Origin: CAZKAP01 sp964550895
Lineage (GTDB): Bacteria > Bacteroidota > Bacteroidia > Flavobacteriales > Flavobacteriaceae
Assembly (NCBI GenBank): GCA_964550895.1
Contig: CAZKAP010000013.1
Location: 3,986 to 67,985 of the forward strand
Length of the DNA stretch: 64,000 nucleotides
Direction of reading: 5' to 3'
Shown: positions 1 through 9,800 of the stretch, piece after piece
Layout: each line of letters opens with the position of its first letter
Position numbering within the stretch: position 1 is the first letter of the stretch
Made by a program: the position numbers and the translations under genes
The notes under the pieces: model-generated
What the model saw: the letters and a program-made list of their open reading frames with translations, nothing else
Databases searched by the model: none
Told to the model about the DNA's origin: nothing

Positions 1-757
1 CCTGATTCCTTTCTATGGATTCGGCGGTCTTGTAACCCCTCTTGTGATCCAGGTGTACACAAACGGCGCTGTATCGGAGCTGTTTTGACTTAATTCCCTT
101 GTTCATCAGACGCTCACCGAGTTCGCGATCCTGTCCACCGTACTGCATGCGTTCATCGAATCCATTAACGGCAAGTATATCCTCTTTCCAGCCCGAACTA
201 TTGTGTCCGTTCCAGGAGGCATTCGTCGGGGTAAAGCGATTCAGTAATTTGGAAATGTAGCCCTGAGCCGTGAGCTTGTTGTTCTTAAAGGACTTGGGAA
301 TCCCCTTGGACTTCAGCCAGTGTATGTCGAAGCAGCGCTGGGTTTCGATGTCTTCCAGGGTAATTAGTTCCGAAATATTCATGGGCAGCATATAGTACCC
401 TCCCGAAATGAAATAGCTGGGCTGCTTGTTGATATAATGCACCTCGAGGAAATCCTCTCTGGGAATGCAGTCCCCATCCGTCATGACTACATAATCCGAA
501 CGGCAGTGCTTCAGAGCCTTATTCAGGATCACGGATTTCTGGAACCCACGGTCCGGATGCCAGACGTGCACGATGGGGTATTTCAGGGCCGGTCGCATGT
601 CCTCAATAAGGCGACGGGTATCCGGACCCGAGCCGTCGTCGGCAATCACCAATTCGAAGTTGTTGAATAACTGGCAATGGAACCCCCAGAGCACTTTTCG
701 GAGCCACTCTACTGAATTGTAAGTGCTTACAATGACGGATATCCTAACCTGGTCCAT
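1..757 (-). CDS. Glycosyltransferase family 2 (partial, 3' end outside window)
   Basis: The reading frame is open from the ATG at 757 down to the window edge, giving 252 residues with no stop, so the C-terminus is missing. It begins MDQVRISVIVSTYNS, the usual GT-A opening of GT2 enzymes, followed by the nucleotide-binding ADDGS (about residue 40) and the metal-binding TDGD motif (about residue 95). Further on come NASWNGHNSSGWKEDI and a GGQDRELGERL segment, typical of GT2 proteins with a galactosyltransferase-type C-terminal half. It probably transfers a sugar from a nucleotide-sugar in the cytoplasm during surface polysaccharide synthesis; donor and acceptor cannot be read from the sequence. 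It is divergent from the glycan genes at 828-4622 and is probably part of the same locus. Confidence 0.88.
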   Translation of the reverse strand, partial: MDQVRISVIVSTYNSVEWLRKVLWGFHCQLFNNFELVIADDGSGPDTRRLIEDMRPALKYPIVHVWHPDRGFQKSVILNKALKHCRSDYVVMTDGDCIPREDFLEVHYINKQPSYFISGGYYMLPMNISELITLEDIETQRCFDIHWLKSKGIPKSFKNNKLTAQGYISKLLNRFTPTNASWNGHNSSGWKEDILAVNGFDERMQYGGQDRELGERLMNKGIKSKQLRYSAVCVHLDHKRGYKTAESIERNQ

Positions 758-776
758 GAAATGCGATCTGAATGGA

Positions 777-784
777 CAAAAGTA
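777..784 (-). promoter_or_regulatory. Candidate -7 element for the GT2 gene
   Basis: TACTTTTG on the minus strand matches the Bacteroidota -7 consensus TAnnTTTG and lies 19 bp upstream of the ATG at 757. I see no clear -33 TTG at the expected distance, so this is a half-match. Confidence 0.4.
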
Positions 785-827
785 TGAAAGTCTTTTGTTT
801 ATCTTTAACTGAAGAAATTGGAGCGTT

Positions 828-1724
828 TTGAGAAAAATCTGGTTGGGTTTCCTGAAAAGACTCAAGTTCCTGCCCCCTCCCCTGTATGTAAAAATCTACT
901 ACGAATACTACACGGGTAAGCGCCTGGACCTGGAGAATCCAAAGACGTTTAATGAGAAAATCCAGTGGCTCAAGGCGTACTACAAACCGCCTATTCTCAC
1001 CCAACTGGTCGACAAATACAGCGTGCGTTCCTTCGTGGAGGAACGGGTGGGACGTCAGTACCTGAACAGCCTGATCGGAGTCTACGATAACCCCGCTGAG
1101 GTGGATTTCGACAAACTCCCGGATAAATTCGTCCTCAAGGCCACCCATGCTTTCCACTTCAACCTGTTGGTCCGCGATAAGCAAAAATTAAACCGCAGCA
1201 AAGCCAAACTGCTCATGTACAAGTGGATGTCCAAGAACCAGTACTGGAGAGGAGGCCTGGAATGGGCATACAGGAACGTGAAGCCGAGGATCATTGCGGA
1301 GACATTCCTGGAAGAGCTTGGAAAGGACGACGTGGTGGACTATAAGTTTTTCTGCTATAATGGAGAGCCGCGCTTCCTGCACATCGATCTGGATCGCGGT
1401 ACCCACCACAAACGGGCGTATTACGACCTGGACTGGAACAAGCTCGATGTATATCACGACATCATCGATTACCTGGAGGACGACTTTCCGCGTCCCGATA
1501 CGCTCGGAGAGATGATCGAGGTTTCCCGGAAACTGGCGGATGGGTTTCCCTTTGTAAGGGTAGACTTATATTCGTTGAATGGACGCATCGTCTTCGGAGA
1601 ACTCACCTTCTATCCCGCGGATGGCCGTCTCGAATTTCAGCCCGAGCACTACAACCTCGAATTCGGGGAGCTCATGGAACTGCCTGGGATTCCAGAAGGT
1701 AAGTCCTACATTGATTGCGTATGA
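828..1724 (+). CDS. TupA-like ATP-grasp protein of a glycan cluster
   Basis: This 298-residue protein has the hallmarks of the TupA-like ATP-grasp family. The N-terminus contains NPKTFNEKIQWLK (about residue 43) and a DKYSVR segment. FVLKATHAF (about residue 102) matches the ATP-grasp lysine strand. The C-terminal half has the acidic ATP/metal segments DYKFFCYNGEPRF and FVRVDLYSLNGRIVFGELTFYP (about residues 170 to 260). Family members sit in capsule, teichuronopeptide and O-antigen loci and are thought to ligate carboxylates or amino acids to glycans, though few have been tested. The start is a TTG after a purine-rich stretch; an in-frame stop at 810-812 rules out a longer form. It overlaps the next gene by ATGA, so the two are probably translationally coupled. 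Confidence 0.85.
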   Translation: MRKIWLGFLKRLKFLPPPLYVKIYYEYYTGKRLDLENPKTFNEKIQWLKAYYKPPILTQLVDKYSVRSFVEERVGRQYLNSLIGVYDNPAEVDFDKLPDKFVLKATHAFHFNLLVRDKQKLNRSKAKLLMYKWMSKNQYWRGGLEWAYRNVKPRIIAETFLEELGKDDVVDYKFFCYNGEPRFLHIDLDRGTHHKRAYYDLDWNKLDVYHDIIDYLEDDFPRPDTLGEMIEVSRKLADGFPFVRVDLYSLNGRIVFGELTFYPADGRLEFQPEHYNLEFGELMELPGIPEGKSYIDCV

Positions 1725-2590
1725 AACTGGTTAAGGAATTACCTGTCTCCCTGGCGTATTCAGGGCTGCTGAGCGTGTTGCCTGCCTCGTATTTCCTGAA
1801 GCAAAGCAAGCCCGATGCCGCAGTTATCGTTTCATTGACGAGCATACCCAGTCGCCTGGGCACGCTTCATCTCGTGATACGCAGCCTGCTCCACCAGACG
1901 GTTCGCCCCAGGAAAATAGTACTCTGGCTGCACGAAGACCTCTCCCGGGACCTGCCCGTAAAACTCCTCAGGCTCTGCAGCGATCTGTTCGAAATTCGTT
2001 TCAGTCCCTATACCAGTTCGCATCGCAAGCTGGTCCACAGTTTGGAGGAATTCCCGGAGGAGGTAATCGTTACCTGCGATGACGACCTGATGTATCGAAG
2101 GAACTGGCTGGAACTGCTGGTAGGGGAACACATCAGGAGGCCCGGGAAGATTATCGGCAATCACACCGTCCACATCAATCACCACGAATCCGGTGCGCCG
2201 CTTCCCTTCCGGAAGTGGAGGTATCCGGATCCGCATCGGATCAACCCCATGGCCATCGTCCCGATAGGTGCCTGGGGAATCTTATACCCCCCGCACAGCC
2301 TCGCGCACCAGACCACCAATCACAACCTGTACCTGGAACTGGCGCCCCGGGCGGACGACCTCTGGTTTAAGGCCATGGCCGTGCTGGCCGGTACGGAATC
2401 GGTTCAGGCACGGTATACTCCGGCAGAGCCCATTCCCATCGGGGGTACTCAGGAAGTGGCACTGAAAAATGAAAATCTCAAGCAGGATAAGAATACGGTG
2501 CAGTGGAATGCCCTGTGTCGCCATTTCGACCTGCCACAAAAGATCCTGGCACAGGCACCCGGTGATCGGAACGAGGATACCCAGCCATGA
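1721..2590 (+). CDS. GT-A fold glycosyltransferase
   Basis: The protein has 289 residues from the ATG at 1721, which overlaps the preceding stop as ATGA; a TTG six bases upstream is a less likely start. It opens with a hydrophobic segment, then VIVSLTSIPSRLGTLHLV (about residue 36), a GT-A nucleotide-binding strand seen in polysaccharide-locus transferases. VTCDDDLMYRRNW (about residue 117) supplies the DxD-type metal motif. The segment with ADDLWFKAMAVL (about residue 218) resembles the acceptor-side D-x-x-W region of such enzymes. The likely role is cytoplasmic sugar transfer in O-antigen or capsule assembly; the specific sugar is unknown. It overlaps the downstream GT9 gene by another ATGA. 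Confidence 0.8.
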   Translation: MKLVKELPVSLAYSGLLSVLPASYFLKQSKPDAAVIVSLTSIPSRLGTLHLVIRSLLHQTVRPRKIVLWLHEDLSRDLPVKLLRLCSDLFEIRFSPYTSSHRKLVHSLEEFPEEVIVTCDDDLMYRRNWLELLVGEHIRRPGKIIGNHTVHINHHESGAPLPFRKWRYPDPHRINPMAIVPIGAWGILYPPHSLAHQTTNHNLYLELAPRADDLWFKAMAVLAGTESVQARYTPAEPIPIGGTQEVALKNENLKQDKNTVQWNALCRHFDLPQKILAQAPGDRNEDTQP

Positions 2591-3684
2591 ACGAACCGGT
2601 AAACCAGCGCAATCGATTCCTGGTCATCCAACAGAAAATGGTAGGCGATGTGCTTAGCAGCACAGTCATCTGCGAAGCCCTCAAGGAAGTATTCCCCGAC
2701 TGCCACGTGAGCTATGTGGCCAATGAATCCACCCTGGCTGTACTGGAGAACAATCCGTTTATAGACCGCATAATCGTCTTTGAAAAAACCTTTGACCGGG
2801 ACACCGGAAAATTTCTCGGATTCCTGAGGAAGCTCAGGCAGTTCCGGTACGATGCCGTTATCGATGCGTATGGAAAGCTGCAGTCAAATCTCATGTCCCT
2901 GTTCGCACGCAGTCCTTGTAAGATCGCCTACGAAAAAGGGTACAGCCGGATCATCTACCATCACAACCTCGAACGGATCAGGGATCAGCGGACGGACATA
3001 GCTACCGCCATCCGGGCCCGGCTCAAGCTGTTGCAGCCCCTGCTGTCAGGATGCGAGGCGCCGGTGATTTTCCCTCGCCTTCACGTCACAGAATCGGAGC
3101 GCTCCGAAGCGAGCCATTCCCTGACACAGGCCGGGCTCGACACCTCCAGACCCATACTCATGGTTACCGCACTGGGATCCTCGGAATTCAAAACCTACCC
3201 CCTGAACTACCTGGCAGAGGTACTGGATTACATAGCTGATAGTTGCCCAGAGATCCAGTTGGTCTACAACTACCTTCCCCGGCAGAAAGATCGGATCGAT
3301 GAACTGTATGAACACTGTAGGGAAGATACCCGTCTGAAAACCTTTCCCGACTTCTACGCCGACTCCCTGAGGTCGTTTATAGCCGTCGTATCCTGTTGCC
3401 AGGGGGTACTCGGTAACGAGGGCGGAGGCATTAACATCGGTAAAGCCTTAGAAATTCCAACATTTTCGCTGTTTAATCCCAGCATAACCAAAAAAGCATG
3501 GCACAGCGATTCCAGGGCGGATCAGTTCGGCATACACCTCAGGGACTACCAGCCCGAATTGTTTAACGGGAAAGGACTCGCCGAAATACAGCGGGCGAAT
3601 GCCGAACTGTATTCGGCCTTCAAGCCTGCACATTTTCAGGAGGAACTGAGAAAGTATTGCAGTACCTACCTTTGTGTCCAATAA
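2587..3684 (+). CDS. Glycosyltransferase family 9 (heptosyltransferase-like)
   Basis: This 365-residue protein has the GT9 layout. An N-terminal Rossmann half starts with FLVIQQKMVGDVLSSTVI (residues 11-28), the usual acceptor-side G-D-x-L motif. The C-terminal half carries ILMVTALGSSEFKTYPLNYL (about residue 190) and CQGVLGNEGGGINIGKAL (about residue 270), the nucleotide-sugar binding region with N-E-G-G in place of the common N-D-S-G. GT9 enzymes add heptose or related sugars to lipopolysaccharide cores at the inner membrane face; the exact sugar here is not known. The ATG overlaps the previous stop. The gene ends just before a promoter-like element that probably drives the next gene separately. 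Confidence 0.88.
   Translation: MNEPVNQRNRFLVIQQKMVGDVLSSTVICEALKEVFPDCHVSYVANESTLAVLENNPFIDRIIVFEKTFDRDTGKFLGFLRKLRQFRYDAVIDAYGKLQSNLMSLFARSPCKIAYEKGYSRIIYHHNLERIRDQRTDIATAIRARLKLLQPLLSGCEAPVIFPRLHVTESERSEASHSLTQAGLDTSRPILMVTALGSSEFKTYPLNYLAEVLDYIADSCPEIQLVYNYLPRQKDRIDELYEHCREDTRLKTFPDFYADSLRSFIAVVSCCQGVLGNEGGGINIGKALEIPTFSLFNPSITKKAWHSDSRADQFGIHLRDYQPELFNGKGLAEIQRANAELYSAFKPAHFQEELRKYCSTYLCVQ
3667..3674 (+). promoter_or_regulatory. Candidate -7 element for the GT2 gene at 3693
   Basis: TACCTTTG is an exact TAnnTTTG match, 18 bp upstream of ATG 3693 and inside the 3' end of the GT9 gene. It supports ATG 3693 over the TTG at 3657, which would lie upstream of transcription start. Confidence 0.5.
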
Positions 3685-3692
3685 GTAACGGC

Positions 3693-4622
3693 ATGCGGGT
3701 TCTCACACTGGTTACGGTACACTATAATACGGCTGAGATCACCATTCAATGCCTGGAAAGCCTGCAATCTAACCTGCCGACCGAACTCGATTACGCGCTG
3801 GTCGCAGTGGATAACGCTTCGGACCCTGAGGAACTTCAGGCGTTAGAGGCTTATATCGAACAATCCGGTAACCCCAGACTTGTTTTGAAAAAAAGCAGGG
3901 TGAATACCGGTTTTGGCTGGGGAAACATGATGGGAATACAGGAATTTCCCGCCCGGTACTACCTCTTTATCAATAACGATACCCTGGTCGACAAGGATGT
4001 TTTCAGCCCTTGTATACGTTTCATGGAGGAACATCCGGACGCCGGGATGTGCGGCATTCAAATCCTCAATCCGAAAGGGGTACCGGAGGTGAGCTTCGAT
4101 CATTTCGCAAGTCCGTGGCGGGAGATCCTGGGCCGCGGCTTGCTGGAGCGGATTCAGCCTGACCGACCCAGACGCAGATCCAAGTACAGCAAGCCCCTGC
4201 CTGTGGATTACGTCAACGGCAGTTTCATGTTCGTTCGATCTGAGGACTTCGACAGATTGGGTGGGTTTGATCCCCATCTGTTCCTGTATTACGAGGAAAC
4301 CGACCTATGCCTCAGAATGCTTGGGATGGGGCGCCGGACCTATTTCCTGCCGCAGCTCTCCTACACACACATTCAGAACGCCAGTGTCCTGAAGACCGCC
4401 CAGGGGGCGGTAAAGAAAATCGAACTCATGCGCAGTTTCCTTTACATAACCCGTAAACACTACGGCCTAACGGCCCGCATCCTCATGCATGCCGGGTTCC
4501 TGCTTCGGTACGGTCTTCAAAGCATCCTAAAACCCCGCTATTTCCCGCTCTTCCTCTATCTGCTGAGAGGGGCGCCCATGAGCGAAACCCTCAGGTTGCG
4601 TCAGCCGATACAGTCTCCCTGA
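3693..4622 (+). CDS. Glycosyltransferase family 2 (rhamnosyltransferase-like)
   Basis: The protein has 309 residues from ATG 3693. LTLVTVHYNTAEITIQCLESL (residues 4-24) is the GT2 opening, VAVDNAS the nucleotide-binding loop, and FINNDTLVDKDVF (about residue 90) carries the metal-binding DxD-like N-D. VDYVNGSFMFVRSEDFDRLGGFDP and FLYYEETDLCLRM (about residues 170-210) are the conserved catalytic region with the E-E-T-D acid base typical of rhamnosyltransferase-type GT2 proteins. The C-terminus is hydrophobic and basic, suggesting membrane association. It closes the glycan cluster. I favour this start because the promoter element at 3667 sits directly in front of it, and because the upstream extension would begin inside GT9. 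Confidence 0.87.
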   Translation: MRVLTLVTVHYNTAEITIQCLESLQSNLPTELDYALVAVDNASDPEELQALEAYIEQSGNPRLVLKKSRVNTGFGWGNMMGIQEFPARYYLFINNDTLVDKDVFSPCIRFMEEHPDAGMCGIQILNPKGVPEVSFDHFASPWREILGRGLLERIQPDRPRRRSKYSKPLPVDYVNGSFMFVRSEDFDRLGGFDPHLFLYYEETDLCLRMLGMGRRTYFLPQLSYTHIQNASVLKTAQGAVKKIELMRSFLYITRKHYGLTARILMHAGFLLRYGLQSILKPRYFPLFLYLLRGAPMSETLRLRQPIQSP

Positions 4623-4656
4623 GCCAGGGCATTCGTCCGGTATGATGCGAAGGAAT

Positions 4657-4664
4657 TACCTTTG
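4657..4664 (+). promoter_or_regulatory. Candidate -7 element for tsaC
   Basis: TACCTTTG is an exact TAnnTTTG match, 23 bp before ATG 4688. The alternative GTG start at 4664 overlaps the element itself and is therefore unlikely. Confidence 0.5.
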
Positions 4665-4687
4665 TGCCCCACATAAAGATAATTGGG

Positions 4688-5269
4688 ATGAATCGTCTAG
4701 CCGATCCTATGGAACACGAATGGGAAAACGCCCTGGAGGTATTGAATTCCGGGGGTATCATCGCTTATCCTACAGATACAATCTGGGGTATAGGATGCCG
4801 CGCTTCTCTGGATGAAGCCGTCGAGCGGATCTACCGCCTCAAGCAGCGCCCCTCCCATAAGGCAATGCTATGCCTGGTTTCCGACCTCGAGATGCTCAGC
4901 CGGTATACAGGTCCCCTGGGTAAAGAGGTGAAATCCCTGGTGCTCGAAACGGAAAGGCCCACCACGGTGATTTATTCCGGGGTTTCCGGGGTCTCCCCTG
5001 CCCTGCTGGGGGAAGACTCGAGCCTGGGAATACGCCTGACTACGGACCCCTACTGCAGGGAACTGGTCAGAAGGCTCGGCGAGCCTCTGGTATCCACTTC
5101 CGCAAATGTCTCCGGAGAACCCAATCCGACCTGCTATTCGGACCTCTCCGAGAGGATTTTAACGGGCGTGGACTATATCGTAAATTTGAGAAGAGATGAG
5201 ATACGCACCACTCCTTCCCGTGTAATCAAGGTCGGCGGGGACGGATCCCCGGAAATACTCAGGGACTAA
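4688..5269 (+). CDS. tsaC: L-threonylcarbamoyladenylate synthase (Sua5/YciO/YrdC family)
   Basis: The enzyme makes threonylcarbamoyl-AMP from threonine, bicarbonate and ATP, the first step of t6A37 formation on ANN-decoding tRNAs. The 193-residue length fits the single-domain TsaC form without the Sua5 extension. Family motifs visible are GGIIAYPTDTIWGIGC (about residue 23), the K-x-R-x-x-K type segment RLKQRPSHKAMLCLV (about residue 50), GPTTVIY-like RPTTVIYSG, and the C-terminal PLVSTSANVSGEP (about residue 137). The start follows a promoter element and not the longer GTG frame. It ends two bases before the next gene, so the two tRNA-maturation genes are probably co-transcribed. Confidence 0.92.
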   Translation: MNRLADPMEHEWENALEVLNSGGIIAYPTDTIWGIGCRASLDEAVERIYRLKQRPSHKAMLCLVSDLEMLSRYTGPLGKEVKSLVLETERPTTVIYSGVSGVSPALLGEDSSLGIRLTTDPYCRELVRRLGEPLVSTSANVSGEPNPTCYSDLSERILTGVDYIVNLRRDEIRTTPSRVIKVGGDGSPEILRD

Positions 5270-5271
5270 TC

Positions 5272-6705
5272 GTGAATATAGCCGAATTGAAACCCCTGGA
5301 TGCCCTACAGAACCCCATCTTCCGTCAAGTTGGCGAAGTCGCAGACGAGCTTGGACTGGAGTGCTATGTAGTAGGAGGCTTCGTGCGTGATTTTTTCCTG
5401 GGCCGCGAACAGTCTACAGACATTGATTTCGTGGCGGTAGGCAGCGGAATCGAACTCGCCCGGGCCGTGCAGCAACACCTCCAGGGAGACTCCCGGGTCA
5501 AGATCTTCAAGAACTATGGTACGGCCATGGTACGACACGGCAGATGGGAGCTGGAATTCGTGGGGGCCCGCAAAGAGAGTTACCGGGAAGATAGCCGCAA
5601 GCCCCTGGTGGAAGACGGCACCCTGGAGGACGATCAGAACCGCAGGGACTTTACTATCAATGCCCTGGCCATTTGCCTGAATTCCGAACGATTCGGAGAA
5701 CTCGTAGATCCCTTTGGAGGGATAAACGACCTGGAATCCGGCCTGTTGAGAACGCCTCTTGACCCGCTGATCACCTTCTCAGACGATCCTCTGCGCATGC
5801 TCAGGGCCATTCGATTTGCTGGACAGCTGGGATTCGAGATTCATCCCGATTCCTTTCATGCGATTCGAGATCAACACAAAAGGCTCAAGATCGTATCCGT
5901 CGAACGCATTACCACCGAGTTACAGAAGATCATGGCCACAGACCGGCCTTCCAAAGGCTTTGCCCTACTCTACAGGGCCAGGCTGCTGGAACTCATACTT
6001 CCGGAACTCACTGCCCTTCAGGGAATCGAGGAAATTGAAGGTCAGCGGCATAAAGACAATTTCTGGCATACGCTCGAAGTGGTCGACAACCTGTCGGCCA
6101 TGTCCGGAAACCTCTGGCACCGCTGGGCAGCGCTGTTGCACGACATCGGCAAGGCACGCACCAAGAGATTCGACCCGCGCATCGGTTGGACCTTTCACGG
6201 CCATGAATACGTGGGATCCAAAATGGTCTACAAGGTATTCCGGCGATTGAAACTCCCCATGGGCGATCCCTTAAAGTACGTACAGAAGCTGGTTGCCATG
6301 AGTTCTCGTCCCATAGGGATCTCGGACGACCACGTGACCGACTCGGCCGTCCGCAGGCTCGTCTTCGATGCGGGGGACGACATAGACGACCTCATTACCC
6401 TCTGTGAGGCAGACATTACCACCAAGAACCCGCGAAAACAAAAGAAGTACCTGAAAAACTTCCAGGTGGTACGTCAGAAGATCCGGGAGGTAGAGGAACG
6501 GGACCGCATCCGCAACTTTCAACCCCCCATCAGCGGTGAGGAAATCATGCATACATTCGATTTGCAACCCTCCCGGGAAATTGGCGAGATCAAGGAAGCC
6601 ATTAAAGAGGCCATACTGGAAGGGGAAATCCCCAACGAGTACGATGCCGCTCGTGAGTTTATGATTCGAAAAGCAGGTGAAATGGGAATTTCCCCTGCGG
6701 TCTGA
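5272..6705 (+). CDS. CCA tRNA nucleotidyltransferase / poly(A) polymerase family with HD domain
   Basis: This 477-residue protein is a class II nucleotidyltransferase that adds CCA, or part of it, to tRNA 3' ends. CYVVGGFVRDFFLG (residues 31-44) and STDIDFVAVG (about residue 50) form the GG...DxD catalytic core, DNRRDFTINALA-like QNRRDFTINALAI (about residue 124) the neck strand, and DPLRMLRAIRFAGQLGF (about residue 176) the nucleotide-reading motif. A C-terminal HD phosphohydrolase module is shown by HRWAALLHDIGKARTKRF (about residue 283). The start is a GTG two bases after the tsaC stop, since no ATG is available at the conserved N-terminus. Family members split into CCA-adding and polyA polymerases, and the sequence alone does not settle which this is. 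Confidence 0.9.
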   Translation: MNIAELKPLDALQNPIFRQVGEVADELGLECYVVGGFVRDFFLGREQSTDIDFVAVGSGIELARAVQQHLQGDSRVKIFKNYGTAMVRHGRWELEFVGARKESYREDSRKPLVEDGTLEDDQNRRDFTINALAICLNSERFGELVDPFGGINDLESGLLRTPLDPLITFSDDPLRMLRAIRFAGQLGFEIHPDSFHAIRDQHKRLKIVSVERITTELQKIMATDRPSKGFALLYRARLLELILPELTALQGIEEIEGQRHKDNFWHTLEVVDNLSAMSGNLWHRWAALLHDIGKARTKRFDPRIGWTFHGHEYVGSKMVYKVFRRLKLPMGDPLKYVQKLVAMSSRPIGISDDHVTDSAVRRLVFDAGDDIDDLITLCEADITTKNPRKQKKYLKNFQVVRQKIREVEERDRIRNFQPPISGEEIMHTFDLQPSREIGEIKEAIKEAILEGEIPNEYDAAREFMIRKAGEMGISPAV

Positions 6706-6897
6706 GCCCGCCATTTCGGGTTCGCCCGGACCCGGACCATAACCACATTCAGGAGCCCTGAAGCCACATAATTCCTGGCCTTTACAACAATTTGTTTCCT
6801 GCCGGCCAGGCTATTGTTTCCTTTATTCCGAATACAGTGCTCCCAATCTTTCCTACCCTACCTGCCCGTGCTGGGCTTATTAATCGATAAGCTGAAT

Positions 6898-9800
6898 ATG
6901 AAGCGAAGTGGAAGGCGTTCCCGTATCCGTGTGTTGCTTATTCGGGCCTTACTGCTTTTTGCAGTACCCGGATTGTTCGGACAATACAGTTGCGCGGAAG
7001 TCTACGGTATTATTACCGGGGGCGCGGACGAAGATAAGACGGTGCGGCTCGACCTCGCCGGCGGCACCTATGGCAGCGTTTTCAGCGGCCTGCAGTTCAG
7101 CGGGGCAGCGGCTGTGGTTCCCGGAGGCCTGCCGTCCGGACCCGCCCAGACCACGGCCTTTTTCTTCGAAAATGCTAACCTGAGCTATACCGCGGACCCC
7201 AACGCGGATGCCGTGGCGTCCGGCACGGGCGCAGCGACTTCCGGTTCGCCTTTTTCATCGGGTAACGGTACCCGAGCTGCGGGTACACCGGACGGTCAGT
7301 ATGTCTTTTACACGGACGACATCAATTATTACCGAGCCCAAACCACCCCACCCTACACAGTGACCTTCCTGGGAAGCATAGGTGTTCTCACTCCGGCATC
7401 CCCGAATCCCGGGGGGCAGGGCGATATCGCCATCGATGCGGATGGAACAGGATGGGCCGTGATTTTCGGTACCCTCTACCGCATTGACTTCTCAGAGGAT
7501 CCTCCGGCTAAGACAGACCTGGGCACCATCACAAGGACCGATAACGGACAGCCCAAGGGGTTCCTCGGATTGGCCTTCACCGGCGATGGCAGGCTCATAG
7601 GCTCCGGCAATGCCTCCGATGGTATCTGGGAGATCGATTTGTCGAACCTGACGACCACACAAATCATCGCCCCGGGAGCCAATGAGGTGGAAGACCTGCA
7701 TTCCTGTGCTTTCCCCGACCTGTCCCCTGAAGTTACTTTTACCAAGATCGACAGTGTTATCGATAATGGGGACGGCAACAGCCCGGCACCCGGAGATACC
7801 ATAGAGTATACGCTCACCGTAACCAATACGGGTAATGTGTTCGCCTCCAATCCCATTCTAACCGATGCCATACCCGAAAACACCACCTATGTCACGGGGA
7901 GTACCACGGTAAACGGCTCACCCGTCGCAGATATAGGGGGAATCATGCCCTTCAATGGCGGGGCCTTCGTACAGAGTCCATCCTCCCAAATGGGTAATTT
8001 CCTGTATGGCGGGAGCTCCGAGTCCATAGTGGTGACCTACAGGGTAACCATTGACGCCAGCGCCATGGGGACCATAGAGAACCAGGCGAGATTCCAGAGC
8101 GACGAAACCGGGGAAATCCTCTCCGACGACCCGGATGTGGGAGGCGAAAACGATATTACCGAAACCCTGATTTTTGTCGATAGTGATAACGACGGGGTTC
8201 CGGATGGACTGGACCAGTGTCCGGGGTCTGACGATGCCGATGATATTGACGGCGATGGCACACCCGACGGCTGCGACGACGACCTGGACGGCGACGGTAA
8301 TCCGAATACGAGCGACCCGAGTATCACCAGCGCTAATGCCAATGACGACACCGCTACTATGCCCGCACTGGGTGCTTCCCGCTACAATATTCTCCTCAAC
8401 GACGATTTCCTACCCAACAGCGACCCCAATAATCTGGGCACCACCACCCTGACCGATACGGGTGCTGGTGATGCCAGCGGAGCCATTGCTTTCGACGAGG
8501 CTACCGGGGAATTAATTTATACCCCTACCTCGGGTGAAGTAGGAAGTGTAGTTACGGTAGAATACCGTGTTTGCAATAACGCCAGCGGAGTGGATATCTG
8601 CAGGCAGGCCCAGGTGGAAATCACAGTGACTCCCTCGGATAACGATGGGGACGGCACCCTTGATGCAGTGGATCCCGACCCCTCCGATCCCTGCGTGGAT
8701 GATGGCATCACCGGGGACGAAAACCTCAGCAATCCCATCTACCTGGCCAGCGACTGCGATGCCGATGGGCTCACAGCGGCCGATGAGGTAAGCGCGGGAA
8801 CCGACCCCAACAACCCGGATTCCGACGGGGACGGGCTTACCGATGGGGACGAAGTAAACATCCATGGAACCGATCCCACCCTCTCCGATACCGACGGAGA
8901 CGGCATAAGCGACGGACAGGAAATCAATACCGATGGAACCGATCCCCTGGATTCCTGTTCCAATGTCGGGGGAACGCCCGTACCCGCTTCCGATTGCGAT
9001 GCGGACGGACTCAGCCTGGCCCAGGAGACCACTGAGGGCACCGACCCCGATAATCCGGACAGCGACGGAGATGGCATAAACGACGGACAGGAAGTGAATA
9101 CCGATGGAACCGATCCCCTGGACTCCTGTTCCAGCGTCGGAGGAACTCCCCTACCCACTTCCGACTGCGACGCCGACGGGCTTACCCTGGACGAAGAAAC
9201 TACCGCCGGAACCGATCCCGATAATCCCGACACCGATGGGGATGGCATAAGCGATGGGCAGGAGGTCAATACCGATGGAACCGACCCCTTGGACTCCTGT
9301 TCCAGCAACGGGGGAACTCCTGCAACCGCTTCCGACTGTGATGCGGACGGACTCAGCCTGGCCCAGGAGACCACTGAAGGCACCGACCCCGATAATCCCG
9401 ACACTGACGGTGACGGCATAAGCGACGGACAGGAAGTCAATACCGACGGAACCGATCCCCTGGACTCCTGTTCCAGCGTTGGAGGCACTCCGCTGCCTAC
9501 GGACGACTGCGACGGGGATGGGAATCCCAACCAAACCGACCCCAATCCCGACAGTCCGGTAGCCGCAGACGATCTCGCGCGAGCCGATGTAGGGGACCCT
9601 GAAATTATCGACGTCCTCTCCAATGACGACTACCTGCCAGGACCCTCGATTACGCTGAACGATACCGGTACGGGCTCCGCAGCAGGTACCGTCGACCTCG
9701 ACCCGCTAACCGGATTACTGACCTATACGGCACTCGCCGGTGAGTTCAATACCACCGTTACCGTGGTGTACCAGGTATGCAACGGCCCGGTATGTACAAC

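Noticed and set aside
8739..9623. 294-codon minus-strand open frame inside the repeat protein gene
   Set aside because: It is antisense to the repeats and its Ser/Pro-rich, repetitive translation mirrors the D-G-D repeats read backwards.
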